A stretch of DNA of 64,000 nucleotides from Rotaria sp. Silwood1 (taxonomy: Eukaryota > Rotifera > Eurotatoria > Philodinida > Philodinidae): NCBI GenBank assembly GCA_905250075.1, contig CAJNOP010000013.1, forward strand, positions 2,152,188 through 2,216,187, given 5' to 3'. The notes beneath the pieces are model-generated. The model searched no databases. It saw only the letters and a list, made by a program, of their open reading frames with translations, and had not been told where the DNA came from. Position 1 is the first letter of the stretch. The number at the start of each line of letters is the position of its first letter. Positions 1 to 11,523 of the stretch are shown here, piece by piece. The position numbers and the translations under genes are program-made.

Positions 1-63
1 AGTTTTTCTTTCCTTATAACTAACAAACATGAAATAAAGCAATCAAGATTTTCTTTTACATAC

Positions 64-412
64 GGTATCATAAATCTGTAATTTAACTTGTTTATCATTA
101 ATTAAAATAGTTTTATTACGGAAATCAATGCCAACTGTTGCAATAAAACTTCCCGATAAAAATGTATCATCTTTAAAACGTACTAATAAACATGTTTTAC
201 CAACACCACTATCTCCAAGTAACATGACCTAAAAAAAGAAATAAATACAATTAATTTTTTATTGGTTTCCGTTATGAAATTTAATCATATTTTATTTTTT
301 TTTCTCTTTCAATAGTTAAGAATCGGATTAATGTCGAAATTCTACCTACTTTAAATGTACTTTGCTGAGTATTATTTTGATTGCTGTTCGCTGTTGAAAG
401 TGGACGGTTCAT
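64..412 (-). CDS. RAB26/RAB37: Rab26/Rab37-type small GTPase, first two coding exons (partial)
   Basis: Rab GTPases of this type tether and control secretory vesicles and granules. Coding exon 1 is 412-350: an ATG and 21 codons of polar N-terminal tail ending STFK, then donor gtaggt. Exon 2 is 228-64, entered through a tttttttag acceptor and left through donor gtatgt. Joined in frame they read [16 protein letters not shown], giving the P-loop GDSGVGKT followed by switch I with [12 protein letters not shown], which is typical of Rab26 and Rab37. The visible part stops at the start of switch II (YDT, where DTAGQE is expected next). The rest lies left of the window. The Met inside VMLL is internal, not a start. 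Rab26 and Rab37 cannot be separated from this fragment. The C-terminal prenylation cysteines are not visible. Confidence 0.88.
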
Positions 413-2063
413 ATCTGTATCTGGATTTGTTCTTTAATAAATCTAAAATTGTTTAATATTATTTTCTTATTTTATACGTGACAAATAAGTCTATGTTTAT
501 GATCAATTAAGCTTAAAAGTCGACACGTGATTGTGTTCCCATAGAGTACGGCATGAATGCAGTTAGTATTTAACAACCTCATTTGTATGCTTTTTCTCGT
601 TCTCTTTTTCTTCTTAACATTTACCTGTCGAGCAATAGTGACTAGCACATACACATTTCAACCTATAGATGCCTACAAGCAACAGTTTGCTAAAGTATCG
701 CTTTCTCGACATAACATTCTATGTTATTAACTCTTCTCTGTTTCTCTTACATATACAAAAAAGAGAAAAAGAAGAAGAAGAAGAAGAAGAAGAAGAAGAA
801 AAGCGATAACAATGTCCATGAGCTAGATTCACATTTGATTAGGAAATGACAAATCGCGCGACAGATATTTTTTTTTTCTCCATTTTTTCTGTCATCATTG
901 TATTGCGTGACTGTTCTTACAGTATCACAATTGTTTTCCCTATATACATTACAACACGAACAAAACCAAAAAACTCGAGAAGTTACTTCTTTTAGTTATT
1001 CACACTCACTTACTCTTTCTTTTTTTATATAATATACGTGCTCGGATGAGCAAAATCAAGAGAGACGATGTAGCAAACGAACAACAGCAGACGAAGCGTG
1101 AAAACAACATGTATGCGTACGAGCATAAGCGTAGGGCAAAAAAAGAAAAACGACGACGAAGAAGAAAAAAGAAAGCAAAAAAAGGAGGAAATAATCGTTT
1201 TTCCAGATCTACTGTTTTTAGATGAAACAACGTTTTTCTTTCTTTTGTTTAGCCTATTAAATTATTGCAAAACAATAATTAAGATGATGTCTTACCTCAA
1301 TCTATAGATATGTGTAATAATTTTTGATGTTAGTTTTAAATAATCGTCTTTATTTCCATCTTATATGTATTCACTAAACAATTGAGTGATTGAACTTTAT
1401 ATTGCTAAAAGAATTAGATAGATTATGGAATGGCACGGCTCAATGAAATGCCGAGCAGATGAACAACACACCAAAAAAGAGATGAAGACGAGTGTCGAAC
1501 CAAATGAGAATAGAGAGCAAGCAGCGGACGAGAGGGATGAGAAATAAAAAAATAACGGAGACTTCCTGTCGGCAAGCTCTGCTGATGGTATTTTCCTTCT
1601 CTTTCTACCGCCATTACTACCGTTTCTGTTCTGCTATAGCAAATGCATTCTGACAAATCGAATGATTCTTTCTCTCTCTCTTGTTTTTTGTCCTAAATAG
1701 CACTTTGCCTGCACATAGAGGAGAACTCGTAGAATAATTATCAAATTGACTCGTTTTCTCTAAATAGTTTTTTTTTCTCAATTTTCAACGTATGTTGCAG
1801 TAATAAGGCTAATTCAATTTTATAATTTTAAAATATATTAATCGATAATTTTCTCATCGGCTCACAAATAATTGTAGAAAAAAAACAACAAAAAGTTTCT
1901 TTTAGAGTCGTTTAATACAGATAATGAATAAAAGAAAATCTCTTTTTTTTATTGCTATCCATGAATGTGATAGGACAATAATAATGATAATGATGAATAA
2001 AAAAAATCCTATAATACTAAACCAAGCGTTAAGTGTTATTATGAAAAGATGAATTCGTGTTTG
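413..2063. other. Upstream region between the divergent Rab and POLDIP2 genes
   Basis: About 1.6 kb of AT-rich DNA with no gene I can support. It should hold the Rab promoter and 5' UTR, and the unseen 5' end of POLDIP2 may lie here. Several short open frames exist, but they are low-complexity Lys/Arg/Glu or Phe/Ser strings made by purine/pyrimidine tracts. No conserved motif was recognised. Confidence 0.5.
761..801. repeat. (GAA)n microsatellite
   Basis: An impure then nearly pure run of about ten GAA/AAG triplets in the upstream region of the Rab gene. It is purine-only on the plus strand. Confidence 0.9.
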
Positions 2064-2475
2064 TGTCCTACGGGAACATATTATTTCCCGTTGCCTATTC
2101 TCACAAAAATGAGAATGGGAATTCTTATGAAGAAGATTTCGGAAACGGGAACAAAGAAATGGAAATAATATTAAATATTGCCGTTCCGGAAAACTCTTGT
2201 CTTATTCTTCTATAATTTATAATAAGTTTATGTAATAGTTTTATTTTATTTTTACATAATTAGTTAACTATACATCCAATTCGATTATTTACATGTTTAA
2301 TCTGAAGTTATATTGTATTTCGCCAAAGTATTATCTCACGAGAAGTTACTGTATAATAATTATAATTTCTTTCAAATATATATATGAAAGAAAAAAAAGA
2401 AAGAGAGGAATTCCGAAAGTCTTATGGGAATGGGAATCGGAAACGGAAATCGAGAAGAATCGTTCCCATAGGACA
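2064..2475. mobile_element. MITE-like 412-bp element with TIRs and a long duplicated flank
   Basis: The ends are inverted copies: tgtcctacgggaac at 2064-2077 and gttcccataggaca at 2462-2475 (13 of 14 match). Directly outside each end is the same sequence: tgaattcgtgtttg (2050-2063) and tgaattcgtgcgtg (2476-2489), 12 of 14 matching, which looks like a target-site duplication. The interior is non-coding and rich in GGAA-type repeats. The element ends only about 50 bp before the first recognised POLDIP2 exon. Its superfamily is unknown, and a 14-bp duplication is unusually long. Confidence 0.55.
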
Positions 2476-2527
2476 TGAATTCGTGCGTGTTGTTTTATTT
2501 CTTATTCTTTTCTCTATTGTTATTTAG

Positions 2528-4353
2528 TTATTTCTTCATCGAGTGTTTGGATATCGAGGTGTAATTCTATTCCCTTGGCTTGCAAGAGTATTTGATCGAT
2601 GTGATGGACGTTCAAATACATTACCACCATTAATAAGATCAACAAAAACCTCACAATCGAATATACATGAAATTCGGGCAAAAACAGTTACTTATTATCA
2701 AGTTTTAATTGATAATCGAGATATGCCTCATATTCGAGCACAAACAGGTTCAATTTTTTTGTTCTTTCTTTTTTGTCTAATATAAAAATTTAAATAAACA
2801 ATGAAAATTTTTTTTTAGAAGCTGTTACATTTTTGGGTAATCAAGAACGTGACCGAAATCTTTATGCTATACCAGGTCTTGATTATGTTGCGCACGAAGA
2901 TGTTATACCATACACGGTAATTTAGTTCTTGTACTTTGTTTTTCATCGATCAAAAGATCTGGCCGACTTTGTGGTACTAAATATAGGAAATAGTTCTATT
3001 ACAAGACTTTTTTTATCGATAGAGACGAAAATGTATAATTAGAAGTGAAATAAGGACCACTTAATGCTTGAAGTGGTAGTTTAGAATGATTTATTGACAT
3101 TTATCATACAAGAATGAATAATTGATAGTTCATTTCAAACGTCGTAAATTTGAAAACTAGTTAGTCATGAATAATTTTACGCTTTATTTACTGTTAATAT
3201 TGTTGTCCAAGGTCTGTACCGATTTGAGATGATAAATATGCTATTGAAAGTCTATCTGTTTGTTATCAGATCAGTTGATATTATTAGTAAGCATAGTTGT
3301 TATTCATTATAGTATAAACGATGCAATGATGGTATGGAAAAGTACTTATTTGGCATCTGAACAGAAAACATGTTTATCTAAGAATAAAGTGATGTTCTGA
3401 ATTATAGTCTAAAACTTCTTTTTGTATAGAACATTTAATGACGAGTTTTAAATAGATCTAGCTTTCTCAAATTCAGAAGTTACTATATGAAATAAAAAAT
3501 TTTGCCAAATGAAATACTCAATTTATTTCAAGCTTCAATACTATTCTGATATTTAAAATTTTCATATATGATTATTCTTAACCATAAACTAAATAGAAAA
3601 AATATTTTAGAGTACAGAACGAACACCAATTGAACATGAATTATTTGATAAATTTTTATTACATGATTCGGAAGCAAGTATGATAATATTCATTTAGAAA
3701 TCTTTTCTTTTTGTATTATAATTTATCATAAATATTCTAATCAAGCTCCAAATTTTGTACCACGTGAATATTTAAAATCTTGGCAAGAACGTCATCATCA
3801 TTGGCTTGAATTATCAGATGTAGCAAAAGATGTTACTCATCAAATTCGAGTTACTGTTATTCCATTTTATATGTAAAAAAAATATTTTGTTTTTGTTTTT
3901 TTTTAAATATACATCTATATCAATATACTTTGGTTTTTTGCTAATTAGGGGATCTCGTTCAGCTCACGGTGTAACTGTTCATTGGTGGCGTTATTCAATT
4001 CGTATTGAAAATTTAAATCCAGATGAACCAGTTACATTACGTGAACGTCATTGGCGTATATTTAGTTTATCAGGTACATTAGAAACTGTACGTGGTAAAG
4101 GTGTTGTTGGACATGAACCAAGATTATCAAAAGAATATCCAGCATTTCAATATTCATCACATATTTCGCTATCAGCACCTAGTGGTCATATGTGGGGGTA
4201 AGAAATTTCTATTGAAATAATTATTTTGATTGTTTTTTATTTTTAAGTACATTTAAAATGGAAAGAGATGATGGAACATTTATTGAAGTTCGAATACCAC
4301 CTTTTAATCTTGAATGTAAATCTGAACCGATTGATAACAAATCATCGACATAA
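2528..4353 (+). CDS. POLDIP2: POLDIP2, polymerase delta-interacting protein 2 (5' exon not found)
   Basis: POLDIP2 binds DNA polymerase delta/PrimPol and also acts in mitochondria. It combines a YccV/HspQ-like domain with an ApaG domain. Exons 2528-2747, 2819-2916, 3611-3677, 3746-3872, 3949-4197 and 4248-4353 join in frame to 288 codons plus TAA. Family landmarks appear in order: FGYRGVILFPW, TYYQVLIDNRD, LYAIPGLDYVAHEDVIPYT, RVTVIPFYMG, WWRYSIRIENL, then the ApaG core LRERHWRIFSLSGTLETVRG, VVGHEP, FQYSSHISL and GHMWGTF. All introns are GT-AG with 68-78 nt typical and one of 694 nt. Compared with the vertebrate protein (about 370 aa), roughly the first 80-90 residues, including the mitochondrial leader, are absent. 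The first visible exon begins at an acceptor (tttag) with LFLHRV, so a 5' exon should exist upstream. OMA1 follows 135 nt downstream on the same strand. Confidence 0.93.
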
Positions 4354-4470
4354 TTTTATTTTCATATTATATGTGTTATTTTTTTTACATATATGAGAAA
4401 AAAAAGAGAAATAAGAAGTGAAATGTTTGTGTTTTCGTTTTTTTGTATGAAATCAATATATTATCTAAGC

Positions 4471-4483
4471 ATAATTCTTTCAG
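4471..4483 (+). promoter_or_regulatory. Putative spliced-leader trans-splice acceptor for OMA1
   Basis: A good 3' splice site (ataattctttcag, ending 4483) lies five bases before the OMA1 ATG at 4489. No matching donor is visible between it and the POLDIP2 stop at 4353, and no AATAAA lies in the 135-nt gap. Spliced-leader trans-splicing is known in bdelloid rotifers. Its use here is inference. Confidence 0.45.
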
Positions 4484-4488
4484 ATGCA

Positions 4489-7400
4489 ATGATATTCAAG
4501 TCTTTCTATCACTATAAATTCATATATCGTCAGTTTCATACAAGTTCACCAAGACGTATTCATCCTTTGATATGGGTTTTTCTTAAACCAGCTCTTAAAG
4601 GTGTTGCTTGGATAACTGGCAGGTGAAAAATAATACATATATATATATATGGCATTGATTTGTACGAAAGAAAAACGATATTTTGTATTTTTTAAAAGAT
4701 CAACAAGAAAATGGTATCGACAACTACCACCAGAAAAACGATCGATTTTTATTCAGCATCTTGATCGACATAAATATAAATATATGGGAATAGTTGGAGC
4801 AATAGGAGCTGCTTTTTCCGTACTATTTTATTTATTTGTTTATTTATTTTGTTCAAGCGTTTTTATATATAGATTCATTATTATACTCATCTTGAAACAT
4901 CACCTATAACTGGACGAAGACGTTTTATGCTGATGAATGCTGAACAATTAACAATAATGTCCGATTTGGAAAAAGAAAAGGTTTATGCTTTTTTCTTTGT
5001 GTGTTTCCCTGAGGAATTAATGCACAAGATTAAATATTCTCTGTAAGTTTTTTTCCATATCCTGACTAAGAAACATTTTCTGATTCTACCCTTTAGAACC
5101 TTTATTCTACTCGAAAGACTACGAGAAGTGATAAATAGTAAAACAGTATCACGTTAAAGACGTACAGGGTGAAACTTTTTTTCATACTGTGCAACATGGC
5201 TTAGAAATTTTCTAACTTATACGCTAACCTACAGCGTTTTCAAATTTTCTCGTCTTGATGGACGATTGAAAACTCTGGAGAACCAAGCTGTTGTTCGGAG
5301 AGGTACCGTATCCTTGATCTTCTTGTTAAATAAAATATTGCTATTCTCACTGTACATTAAATATGATGGAATCTAGTGAGTAAAAACTAAATTATGAATA
5401 ATTTTAAAAAATATCTACGTCTAATTTCGTACTTAAAACCTATTGAAAAGTATCTTAAATCATTTTTGTAAACTAAATATCTTCAATTCGTAAGTTTATT
5501 CAAAATTTATTTTTGAAAAATTTAGATCGCAACAATGTTTTCTAATCAAATGTTACCTGAAAACAGTAAACAAACTCAACTTGTAGCTCGAGTAGCAAAA
5601 CAAATAATTGGTGCTAATATGGATATAGACAGTATTAGAAACATAAAATGGAGTGTTCGAGTTGTTGTAAGTTTTTATGTTTCATGAGTGTTATTATTAT
5701 TTAACAATGTTTTGGTTTTTTATTCAACGAAAATAGGATACGGATATAAAAAATGGTAAGAACTTTTTATTAAAAAAAAAGTTTATAATTACGTATTAGT
5801 GTTTTTTCCTGAAAGCATTTGTCTTACCGGTATGTGAAATAACAAAGAAGAGAAAACGATATTTCTATTGTTTATTTCTAGACCGGCGATATTTATGCAA
5901 CTCGAGGAATACTTGAGACAATGTGAGTTTATGATCTTTTCTTTTTTCTTTTGATATACTAATTTTAATCAATCCAGGACAAATCAAGATCAATTAGCGA
6001 TTATTCTTGCTCACGAACTTTCACATGCGCTTTTATGTCATTCTGTATGTTGAACAACTTTACAAACATATATATATATATTAGAACTATTCTAGGGAGA
6101 AAGACTATCTTATCTACAACTAATCGATATGTTTGGTATGTATAGCTACTGTTATAGAGATTCCTACCGTTTAATTGTGAAATCAAAACTGCTAATAAAT
6201 AATTTAGAGTATTACAAAAATAAATTAAGTATTATGAATAGAATCAATTTGAACTATTACTGGCTTTTTTACAAACGCCATTCAAAATAATATATTTTGT
6301 CATGCTCTGTTTGTAAAGAATTTTCAGAGTATGTCTTCCGTAAAATACAATTAAGACAAGAAAATTAAATAGGCTTATAACTGATCTATGTTAAGACTCT
6401 GTCAGTATTGATTTCATCTGTGTTAAAAATATCTTATATGAAATGTAATATATCTTCTAACAAGATCTTTTCTCCTATAATTAAATGCAAGACATCTCTA
6501 CTCATTGAGCGTTGTCATGTTTAGATGCGATCAGTACCTCTTGACTTCTTATATATAAAGAAAGTCATCCGCCTGATTCATCATTTCTAAATTGGAATTC
6601 TGTGTATTAACTACACTGAAATGATTTTTGAATATTTTGAAAAGAGTTTGGATCCTTCGCTTATTGCTGCGTAAATACTGTAGATTAACGATAGTTTTTA
6701 AATGAATATTGTTTTCTCTCTAGAAAAACTGATTTTTGAAATTGACCTTGAAATTTTACAGACAGACAGTCCTTCACGAGAGTCGTTTATTGTGAAAATT
6801 TTAGGTCTTGTCATTTGCAATCTATCGTGAAATAAGAACATCAAATCTCTTTTTATACATGAGCAATACAAAAGATGCGCTTTTACTCTAATTATATTTT
6901 AAGACGAAAACAATGGCAAGATCTAAAACATTCATAATAAATTAGTCTCATCAACGACTGTGTATGAACGAAGCTTCAAGTCGAAAGTATAAAATCAATT
7001 TTCTTAATGCTTTTGAGGGGAACCACAGCATTCGTTTAAGAACAATCGTAAAAGTACAGCATCTGATTAGTGCACCTCTTCAGGTGTTCAATTGCTTTTT
7101 GATCAAGACAAGTTTCATTTGATGAATGTTAGAGACTAATAGAAAAATGTTAGACTGGTTTGGTTTTCTGGGCCTTAGTTCTTAAAATATCAAAATTTTC
7201 CTAGATTTTTCAACAAAAACTTGTTGTTCTTCTCAGATAACTTAGAAAATTAACTTTCGATTTCAAACTTTGTGCCAACAATTTTCTAAATGAGATAAGT
7301 TCATGGGACAAGTTGTGACTTTTTTTAGTATCTTGTGTTCTGAGATATTCAATATTTCGTAATTCTCTCATATGTATGTTCTTTAAGAACTCTGTTGATA

Positions 7401-8464
7401 CAAAGTTTGAAGTCGAAATTCGTCAATTAATTTTCTAAATGACCTCAGAACGACGACAACTTTTAATTAGAAAACCTAGTAAAATTTCGATACTTCAAGA
7501 ACGAAGGCTTTGAAAACTAAACCATTTCAGACTGCTCTATTACTCATCCAATGTGCATCGTCATGATCGAAAAGGAAGAAAATACCTACACAGATTCCTT
7601 CGTCAGCAGCAATAACCTAAAGATCTGAACTGTTTGCAGAAAACTCATAGCTCATCCAGTTCTACATAGCACACGTACTCTCGACTTAAAAGTGATTTAT
7701 CAGTTCGCGAACTTTCTTCGTAAGACAAGAAATCAAATCGTCTTCTGTTTCACTTATATCATTAGAAGATTTTCTATTTGAAGTCTACATGGAAAAATCT
7801 TTAGTCAATTGATTTATTTTTTCATAGCAATCTTTGGAGCATTTATAATTTGGGCTATCTTTCCAACTGATTGGACTTCGTATGTTTAATATTAAATTTC
7901 AACTCATATGAATTTTTTCTATTATATTTAAAAGATTTTGGGTAAATTACATATTTGAAAATTTTATAACATTTACTTCACGTTTACCTTATTCTCGACT
8001 TTTGGAAGAAGAAGCCGATGAAATTGGTCTTATGTTAGCAGCAAAAGTATATTAAATATATTTTAAAAAGAAAATTTTTTTTTATAAAATTCTAATTGTT
8101 TAAGGCTTGTTTTGATGTTCGTGAATCTGTTAGTTTTTGGAAAGCAGTTCATATAGCTGAAGCTAATCACGAAGTTCCAGAATTTATTTCTACACATCCG
8201 GCAAGTGCTAGACGTGCTGAAACTCTTAATGAAAAACTTCCTTGGGCACTCGATATACGTCGTCAATGTAATTGTTCTCCATTACCTGAACATAAACCAG
8301 TTGGCAAACTTAATCTCCCTAAACATTCAGACGAAAAAGTATCAATCTTTGTTATATGTGCATAAAAGTTATATTTTGTATTTATATAGATAATGGAACC
8401 GTTACCTAAACGAGCGGGTGGTATTCATCATATTCCTGTGATTGAAACTGTTACAAACGAATAA
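4489..8464 (+). CDS. OMA1: OMA1, mitochondrial inner-membrane zinc metalloprotease
   Basis: OMA1 is an M48-family protease that cleaves OPA1 and DELE1 under mitochondrial stress. Coding exons: 4489-4622, 4699-4819, 4873-4980, 5526-5666, 5737-5755, 5816-5829, 5882-5922, 5978-6044, 6096-6135, 7828-7879, 7935-8046, 8105-8338, 8390-8464. They total 385 codons plus TAA with every phase consistent. Landmarks: an N-terminal stretch FHTSSPRR resembling a mitochondrial leader; a membrane segment GIVGAIGAAFS, then THLETSPITGRR; NAFVLPTGDIYATRG; the zinc site HELSH (about residues 205-209); a hydrophobic stretch AIFGAFIIWAIFP; RLPYSRLLEEEADEIGLMLAAKA, which carries the downstream Glu ligand; and STHPASARR, MCNCPPL-like CNCSPLPEH. 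It is shorter than the human protein (524 aa), mainly at the N terminus. Exons 5 and 6 are micro-exons of 19 and 14 nt. Intron 9 (6136-7827) holds a foldback element. The start at 4489 was chosen because an acceptor sits just upstream. Confidence 0.94.
7150..7536. mobile_element. Foldback/MITE-like element in OMA1 intron 9
   Basis: The left half (about 7150-7285) is an imperfect inverted copy of the right half (about 7393-7536). For example, cgatttcaaactttgtgcc pairs with a right-arm match around acaaagtttgaagtcg, and the outer parts gactggtttggttttc and gaaaactaaaccatttcagac also pair. The loop is about 100 bp. No coding capacity is seen. Arm divergence indicates an old insertion. Confidence 0.55.
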
Positions 8465-8806
8465 AAAAAAAAACATCTGAAACGAATTATTTTTAGATAG
8501 GTTTTATTATCTTCAGCAACTTTTTTTCATCGATATAAATTGACCGTGTGAATGCGCCATCTATTATTTTGAAATAAATTTAATGATTCGTATAGAAAAG
8601 GATCAATCTTTTGTTTTGTTTTTCTTCTTCTTTCTAATTCTAAACATCTGTTGGCTTTTTTTCCGGTGATACAAAATGTTTGATGATTTAACACAACATG
8701 CTTTTAGATATCTAATCTAAATTAGAAATTAGTTCAATAGATTACATATGTATTTCATTGAAATATTATTCAATATGAAGATAATATTCATGCAAAATCA
8801 TGAGAG
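8465..8806. other. OMA1 3' flank
   Basis: AT-rich sequence after the OMA1 stop. An AATAAA at 8573-8578 is a plausible polyadenylation signal. Nothing else was recognised before the repeat element that begins at 8807. Confidence 0.5.
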
Positions 8807-9149
8807 CCCAGGTTAAAAAAGCACGATCGTATACGACGAAATACGTCTAGAAACGGTCATCGTATACGATGCCATACGTTCAAGTACGATCAACGTATAC
8901 GTTGCAAATAAACGACTGTCGTGCACGATTGTAGTATACGACCGTATATGATCGTAACTTAGTCGTAAGTTTCCACATGGAGAAATCATATAGAAAGATC
9001 GGTCATGAATTTTTGTATGATTCTATTAGATCTTACAAACTATTGTATATGATCATACGAGATCATACGGAAAATCATACGAAAAATTGTTGTCTCAGAA
9101 ATCTGATGTCAAGTCTTACATCAAGTTTCTCGAAAATGAAAAATTAAAT

Positions 9150-9630
9150 TTGAGATTTTCTATTATATTAATATAGAAAATTAAGGAATAAAATCAACCA
9201 TTTTCTATACTATTGTTATAGAAAAATAAAAAGTAAATATGCGATTTTCTATATTCCGGGTATAGAAAAAAAAGAAATGAAAATTTATATTTCCTATATT
9301 ATTATTATAGAAAAATAGGAAATAAAACTAACTGTTATGTGTATTAATAATATAGAAAAGTAAGAATTATAATGAGATTTTGTATATTACCAATATAGAA
9401 AAGCAGAAAATAAAAATTAATATTCTTTGTATTATTAACATAGAAAGAAAGAAATAAACTTAACCACTTTCTATATTATTCTTATAGAAAAATAAAAAGT
9501 AAAAGTACTGTTTTCTATGTTACCTATACATAAAAAAATAAAAAATTGAAGTTAAGATTTTCTATGCTACCTACATAAAAAAATAAAAAACTAAAATTAA
9601 GATTTTCTTTTATTGTTCGTATAGAAAAAT
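9150..9630. repeat. Left array of ttttctatat/atatagaaaa palindromes
   Basis: About ten degenerate units, each containing a short inverted repeat around tttctata and tatagaaa, separated by A-rich linkers at roughly 40-65-bp spacing. Each unit could form a hairpin as single strand. Confidence 0.7.
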
Positions 9631-10329
9631 AATTTTGTGCACAACTCGATCGTGTTTTGCAACTGCTGTTCTTCGTAGTAAAACTACTCGAATCAACAAT
9701 TCTCGGATAAATAAAGAACAGGGAACATCATACACGATCGGATAAGGATAGATAAGATCTTCAGTGGGTACTGGTGTATGTTCCTTTTTGTATGAACCTT
9801 TTGTGGTTTGAAGAGATTTGATAGGAAGCATTGAGTCTGTCCCTATAAGTGTCTTAATCTTTGAATCTCATAAGATTATTTGGTGCCACTGTACAATCAA
9901 AATCTACCCAAGTCAAAAACCTGACATCAAATCATGCAAAATCCGATAAGATCTTATCCTTATAGGATTTTCTCCATGATCTTGTCACAAGATCATATGA
10001 TTTCATGTGTTCGTTGTTTGAAGGTTTCCTCAGATTTTGACCATAAGATACCAGCAAAAATCTTACAAGATTTAAAGATTAAGAAACCTATTAGTACCGG
10101 CTGAATGTTTCTTGTGAGATCTTATCAGATCATATGAGATTAATGTAAAAAGAAACATAACAGAGCATAATGTGGATCCTGTCTGTTCTTAGCTGAATGT
10201 GTATGGTCTCTCCTGTTCTTTAACTTATTCGGAAATCGTTGATTCGATCAGTTTTACTGTAAAGAATAGTAGTTAAAAAACAAGATCAATTCGTGTACCT
10301 AGTTTGTTTTGGTACTTTTCTCGAGTGAT

Positions 10330-11260
10330 TATACAGAAATCTTAACTTTCATTTCTTATTTTTCTATATTGATAATATAGATAACAGTTAGTTTTGATTC
10401 TGATTTTTCTGTATTGGTAAGGTAGATAACAGTTAGTTTTATGGTTTTTATTTTCTATATTTATAATATAGAAAATCAGACTTTCTATATACTGTTTCTA
10501 TATTGATGATATAGAAACAGTTAGTTTTCTGTATTGTTTCTCTAAAATTATAATATAGAAAATCCTAACTTCTATTTTTTATTTTTCTATTTTGACAATG
10601 CAGATAATAGTTGGTTTTATTTGTTTTTTTTTCTATATTGGCAGTATAGATAACAGTTACTTTTGTTTATTATTTCTCTAAATCAATAGTATAAGAATCT
10701 TAGTTTTCATTTCTTATTTTCCTAAATTGGTAGTATAGAAAATCTTATTTATTATTTTTGATTTTCTATATTGATAATATAGAAAATGATATTTTAATTT
10801 TTCTATATTTGATAATATAGAGAATCCTAATTGTAATGTTTCATTTTTCTATAGTGATAATATAGAAAATTTTAATTTCTATCTATTCTTGTTCTATATT
10901 GCTAGTATGGACAACAGTTACTTTCATGTCTTAGTTTTGTATCTCATTAATATAGAAAATCTTGATTTTCATTTTTTTTTTATTTTTCCATATTGGTAAT
11001 ATAGATATCAGTTAGTTTTAATTTTAATTTTTCTATATTGATTATATAGAAAATCCTAATTATTATTTCTCTACACTAGTAATATAGATACCAGTTAGTT
11101 TTATTGGTTTTTTCTACACCAATAATATAGAAAATCAGATTTTTAATTTATTTTTTTGTATATTGGTGATATAGATAGCAGTTTGCTTTATTTCTAATTT
11201 TTCTCTATGGGTTATACAGAAAATATTATTTTTCATTTTTCTATATTGATGATATAAATA
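10330..11260. repeat. Right array of ttttctatat/atatagaaaa palindromes
   Basis: About 15-18 degenerate units of the same palindrome. The linkers are T-rich (with repeated ..ataacagttagttttatt.. words) where those of the 9150-9630 array are A-rich, so the two arrays mirror each other. Confidence 0.7.
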
Positions 11261-11401
11261 AATTTTAGCTTTTATTTTTTAGATTAAATAAATTTATTTT
11301 TCAATTTTTTAGATTATTGAAAAGAATAAATAAAATAGTAAAGTATAACTGTAATTCAATGGGGGTGTTTAGTGAGACTTGACACCCTAACGAATTAGGT
11401 A

Positions 11402-11487
11402 ATATACACACTAGAAAAAGTGAATTAACTTAAGGTTGAATTAATTAATTCAACCTTAAGTTAATTCACTTTTTCTAGTGCGTATAT
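11402..11487. repeat. 86-bp near-perfect palindrome
   Basis: Positions 11409-11480 form a perfect 72-bp palindrome with no spacer (36-bp arms, centre between 11444 and 11445, ttaa|ttaa at the middle). It extends to 11402-11487 with one mismatched pair. It lies inside the 8807-11768 element. Confidence 0.9.
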
Positions 11488-11523
11488 GGCCTTAGTTTTT
11501 TCTTCTTTGGAAAGTCAAAGAGC

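Noticed and set aside
1006..1307. Overlapping ORFs on both strands near 1.0-1.3 kb, including a 58-codon basic frame from ATG at 1046
   Set aside because: Low-complexity Lys/Arg or Phe/Ser translations of a purine-rich tract in the Rab upstream region, with no motif or splice support.
1423..1656. 77-codon minus-strand ORF
   Set aside because: No ATG-supported homology or splice context; composition is random-like.
4393..4488. Upstream in-frame ATGs (4393, 4423, 4447) as the OMA1 start
   Set aside because: They lie before a strong acceptor ending at 4483, and the added residues do not look like a leader. 4489 gives a compact mitochondrial-type N terminus.
4838..4872. A 35-nt intron in OMA1 using donor gtttat at 4838
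   Set aside because: Donor gtacta at 4820 gives a 53-nt intron and restores the family's exact spacing before THLE.
9610..9831. 73-codon minus-strand ORF in the core of the repeat element
   Set aside because: Shares only a short YPIVY string with another repeat-region frame (12946-13155); no transposase motif, so treated as non-coding repeat.
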